This document shows, in pieces, positions 60,201 to 64,000 of a stretch of DNA of 64,000 nucleotides. Position 1 is the first letter of the stretch, and every line of letters begins with the position of its first letter. The stretch lies in assembly GCF_021130785.1 (NCBI RefSeq), contig NC_060215.1:118940501-119004500 (forward strand). Reading direction: 5' to 3'. The position numbers were made by a program, and so were the translations under genes. Source of the stretch: Homalodisca vitripennis. Taxonomy: Eukaryota; Arthropoda; Insecta; Hemiptera; Cicadellidae. A model generated the notes under the pieces. That model did not search any database and was not told the origin of the DNA. It worked only from the letters and a program-made list of their open reading frames with translations.

Positions 60201-63200
60201 TCAGAAGTCAGAAGTCAGAAGTCAGAAAACACTTTATTCAGTAATGGTTTGCATTTTTACATTATTTAAATTCCCATGCGTCGCGTAGGACGCGTGCGGG
60301 ATATCATATTGCACATCGTAAATATCGCTTTATATTAATATTGGCAGTCCAAACAGTGTCACTTAACCATTTCTAAATAATTTTCACAGATACACAACAT
60401 TCTGTAGGCAGTTTAAAAGTCTCATCAGAATTCATTAATAATCATTATGTTAAATAAATTAAACATCCATTACAGTGCTATACCAATTTCAAAAAATACA
60501 GACAAAAATATTTACGACAAAAAATAATATAATAAATAATAAATATATACATTTAATGCATTTAACAAATTATGTAAACAAACCATACTTCAACAAACCC
60601 CAAAGTATACTCCCCTCCCAACCACGCACTGATACTACTGTACTCCAAATTTTACTTACTTTTTAACATAATAAATATCAATAACTAAAGCTATGTACAT
60701 GTAAAATAAATATAGTAAAAAAAACACATATTACATTGATTTGAAACGGTTGTGGAGGCTGAGTTCACATAAAAGTTAAATAAATATAATTAATATCAAC
60801 ATAGCAACTAAAAAAAATATATGGTTGGGAATAAAATAATAGTATAGCAATAAATAACAATAAAAAACAATAAATAACAAATACAACAACAACAATAATA
60901 ATATTAAATAACAATAAATAACAAATACAACAATAATAATAATATTAAATAACAATAAATACTATAAATAACAAATACAACAACAATAACAATAATATAT
61001 TAAACAACAAATTAAATGTTCTTTATATAAAAAACAATATTAAAAAATAAATAATGTACAGATTTTGAATAACTATCTTTAAGGCAGTTCCAGGATAAAT
61101 TCTCTGACTTTCATTTTAAATTTGGGTTTATTTGCAAAAATAATTTCGTTACCAAAATTTTCAACGAAATTGTTGAATACTTTAGGTCCCTTGTAACAAA
61201 ATTGGTTTCTACTTCTTTCTTTAGTTAAATTTGGTATTAGAATTTTAATAAATTGAGAGGCCCTAGTCCCTCTATTGACAACTTTCAGAGTAAATTGATT
61301 GAAATATTTATGTGTGTATGATAAAACAGCTTTGGTTATAAATTTGGTTAAAAGTTAAAATATTTTTCTCTTGAAATATGTAACTTAATCTGTCTCTTAT
61401 ATTTATGGAAAAGATTATTCGAAGTGATTTTCGCTGGCAAGCTAATTATACTTTTTAGAATTGTTGTGTATGTACCACCGTAAATAATAATTCCGTATCT
61501 TAAAGTGCTTTCGAACCACGAGTGATATAATCTAACTAAATGTTCACTTTTCTAAATAACCCCTCATATGATATAAAGAATAATTTATCGATCTCAACTT
61601 ACCACTCAACTGAGCAATATGCTGATTCCACCTCAGATCTCTGTCGACAACCATCCCCAAGTAGGTGACAGAGTCCACGATACTGATATATGAACAGTTA
61701 CATGAATACAAACAACTATGAGGGTGGCAGTAAAGCTTATAATCGTTCTGCAGTTCCAATATGCTCTTATTTTGTTCAAAGAATAAAATGCATTTAGATT
61801 TTGTGGTATTTATCAAAAGCTTATTATCAACTAACCAGCTAGATATCTTGGTTAGATCATCTTGAATATTAATTTTTAATGAGTTTTTATTATATGCAGA
61901 GCAGACCAGGGCCGTATCATCGGCGTATGCAAATATTTTAGAATTTAGTTGCAATTTTAATAAATCATTAATAAATATTAAGAATACTACTGGGCCCAAT
62001 TATTCCTTGTGCCGTTCCATACATCAATTCCAAAACACATCGCTTTTAATATTATTTATTTTAACTAACTGCTTCCTACCTTTAGAAAAAGAAGTTAACC
62101 AGTTCAAAGCGCTTCCCCCTATCCCATACTTCTTAAATTTACACAAAAGTATATCAATGTCTAACACGTCAAACGCCTTTTTAAAATCCAAATAAAACTG
62201 CCAAAAGTATATTTATACTTATCAGAATTTTCAACAATTTCACTGACGTGCCTAAACCAATGCTGCATCAGTACCTTTACCTGGTAAGAAACCAAATTGG
62301 TGTTCCGAAAAAAAATCATTGTCGCAAAAATATTTTAACAGTTGGTCTTTGATTAGTGATTCTATAATATTTTAGCTAACGTACTGATAACAGAGATAGG
62401 GACGATAAGAGCCGACCTGCGTTGCGTCACCTGACTTAAATACAGGGACTACAACTGCAGTTTTAAACTCATCTGGAACAATACCCTCCCTTAGTGATTT
62501 TGAAAATATGTTATAAAGTACGGGTGCAAATATGTTAATATTTTCTTTCATTAAAACAATATTTATACCGTCAAGGCCACAACTAAACTTATTTTCCATG
62601 CTATTTATCTTGTTAACCACATCAGAGAGTTTTGAATATGAAACTCGTTAAGCAATACATTATATTGCGTTCTGATCCTCCAGAAATAGGTCCTGGCCAA
62701 ATTCATCCTGTCTCAATTTAGAAAAACTATACTTGTGAAATACTCATTAAAAATTATTCCCACCATGCGCTCATTACCCCCCACCTTCATCACGGCATCG
62801 CCAACAACAATTTCATCAATACTGTTTTTCTTTCTTTAAGAATTTTCTTTACAACGTTCCAATATTTTTTCGAGTCACCATTACAAGCCTCAATGAGATT
62901 GGAATATACCTCTTTTTTACTCGTCTAATTTGTTTGGTTACTGTTCTGGATAATTCTCTAAATCTATTTCTTAAAACTAGGTTATCTCTGTTTTTTTTGT
63001 ATATTCTTTAAAAACACAATTCTTACGGTTTATTAAACAAACTAGAATCATTAGTAATCCATTCACTCCTCCTTCTATTTTTACTGTGTTAATTTTTTTC
63101 AAATTACAGGATGCTGTGAAACATTGACCATATAAATATTGAAAAATTCTTTAACACTATTCAATCACATGAGGGCTGGAGATGACTGGGCTCCAGTCGG

Positions 63201-64000
63201 CTAATAAATAGTTGCCGCTTTTAATAGCTCATTATTAGATACCGTGACGAAATTATGTTTGCATTTTTCATACATGATTCCAGATAAAATTAACACTGAG
63301 AGCATAATGGTCAGTAATGCCCAAGTTCCTCAACATTACATTTAACATTCAAAGGTTTGGAGTTACGTATCAGTGCGTGGTCCCAAACAAGAACTTACAC
63401 CTACATCTATTCTAGTGGGACAGTTAACAGATTCAAAAAACCATAAGAAGAAACTGCGCTCAAGTAATCTTTACCGGATCCCTTATTTTTTCAATGTGCA
63501 TATGTTTAAGTCACCTATTATCAAAGTTGGATCATTTTTTAATTTTAACATATTTTCAAAATCAGGCTTGAACTGTTTATAAGTTAACTTACACTGTCTA
63601 TAAATTCCGAATATTGAAAGTTTAAAAAACGTGACTATTAAATGTTAGGTCAATAACAACATTAACAAGCTCAGCTGTGGGCAGGGAGGATGAGTTGGTG
63701 CGTGTAACAAAGGGTCAGTGTCGATGTACATGATAACACCGCCCGCCTGATTATCTGGCCGAGGTTGTAATAACAAGTCATAGCCCGCGATATTGTATTG
63801 TAGCCCCTCCTCACCTCCACCCCCCTTGATCCAGACTTCAGTTAAAACTATTATTTGATATTTCAACGAAAGACTATTTAAATAAACCAAAATTCATCGA
63901 AATGTTTCCTAATACTACGAATGTTCATTACAAAAAACATTGAAATTAAAATTTTGAATTTGGTTCATGTATACAATATTTAAGAAAAATTACAGCTATT
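60199..64000 (-). mobile_element. Second CR1/Jockey-group LINE, decayed, runs off the right edge
   Basis: Layout is as in the element at 9.6-14.15 kb: a 3' tail of CTTCTGA heptamers (60200-60228), an AT-rich 3' UTR with AACAATAAAT-type short tandems (about 60840-61010), then ORF2 reading right to left. ORF1 would lie beyond 64000. Confidence 0.8.
61083..63940 (-). pseudogene. LINE ORF2: endonuclease and reverse transcriptase, heavily broken
   Basis: The frame opens at ATG 63940 with NIRSIRKHFDE. It shifts near 63890 into VLTEVWIK and QPRPDNQAGGV (endonuclease). The reverse transcriptase appears as FSCGLDGINIV and VVVPVFKSGD (62620-62372), then FLIFINDLLKLQL and FAYADDTALVCS (61999-61544), followed by TYLGMVVDRDLRWNQH. 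After further shifts the C-terminal part includes RGTRASQFIKILIPNL near 61240 and ends near 61083. Each block is clearly related to the ORF2 at 10.3-13.1 kb but this copy has many more frame breaks, so it is older. Confidence 0.8.

Overview
The window looks like AT-rich, repeat-laden insect nuclear DNA, roughly one third G+C by eye. Arthropod origin is supported by the transposon families present: CR1/Jockey-type LINEs with a PHD-finger ORF1, a DD41D mariner-like transposase, BEL/Pao and Ty3/Gypsy remnants, and Penelope-type GIY-YIG fragments. An intron-containing small secreted peptide gene with a TCAGT-type initiator fits as well. A hemipteran such as a leafhopper or planthopper is my best guess, but this is inference; no marker gene fixes the species.

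Only one plausible intact host gene is visible. It is a two-exon gene on the + strand (4820-7283) encoding an 85-residue secreted cysteine-rich peptide with an inhibitor-cystine-knot cysteine pattern. Almost everything else recognisable is mobile, decayed or tandemly repeated.

Layout. 1-4.7 kb: intergenic DNA with a TG tract and a 20-bp palindrome. 4.8-7.3 kb: the knottin-like gene, followed by a (TA)n tract and a LINE reverse-transcriptase scrap. 9.6-14.15 kb: a nearly full-length LINE on the minus strand with intact ORF1 and broken ORF2. 15.65-16.7 kb: a decayed coiled-coil plus Ulp1/SENP-type (C48) protease gene. 17.6-18.7 kb: an 11-copy 103-bp minisatellite. 20.65-21.72 kb: a deleted BEL/Pao element with both LTRs. 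22.7-23.7 kb: an 11-copy 88-bp minisatellite. 24.0-28.4 kb: LINE tails around a 24-copy 80-bp satellite. 28.4-36.6 kb: mostly featureless AT-rich DNA. 36.68-44.52 kb: a second 80-bp satellite with higher-order structure, interrupted by a 1.35-kb TA-flanked DNA transposon and a 5'-truncated Ty3/Gypsy element. 44.5-50.7 kb: AT-rich intergenic DNA with one possible Penelope remnant. 50.7-52.5 kb: a DD41D transposase pseudogene. 53.0-56.7 kb: a patchwork of LINE and Penelope fragments. 60.0-64.0 kb: a 91-unit TG tract abutting a second, more decayed relative of the first LINE, which runs off the right edge.

The genes do not form a pathway. The window reads as a TE and satellite-rich intergenic region around one small secreted-peptide gene. 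The best leads are that gene, the protease relic, and the satellite array with its dated insertions.
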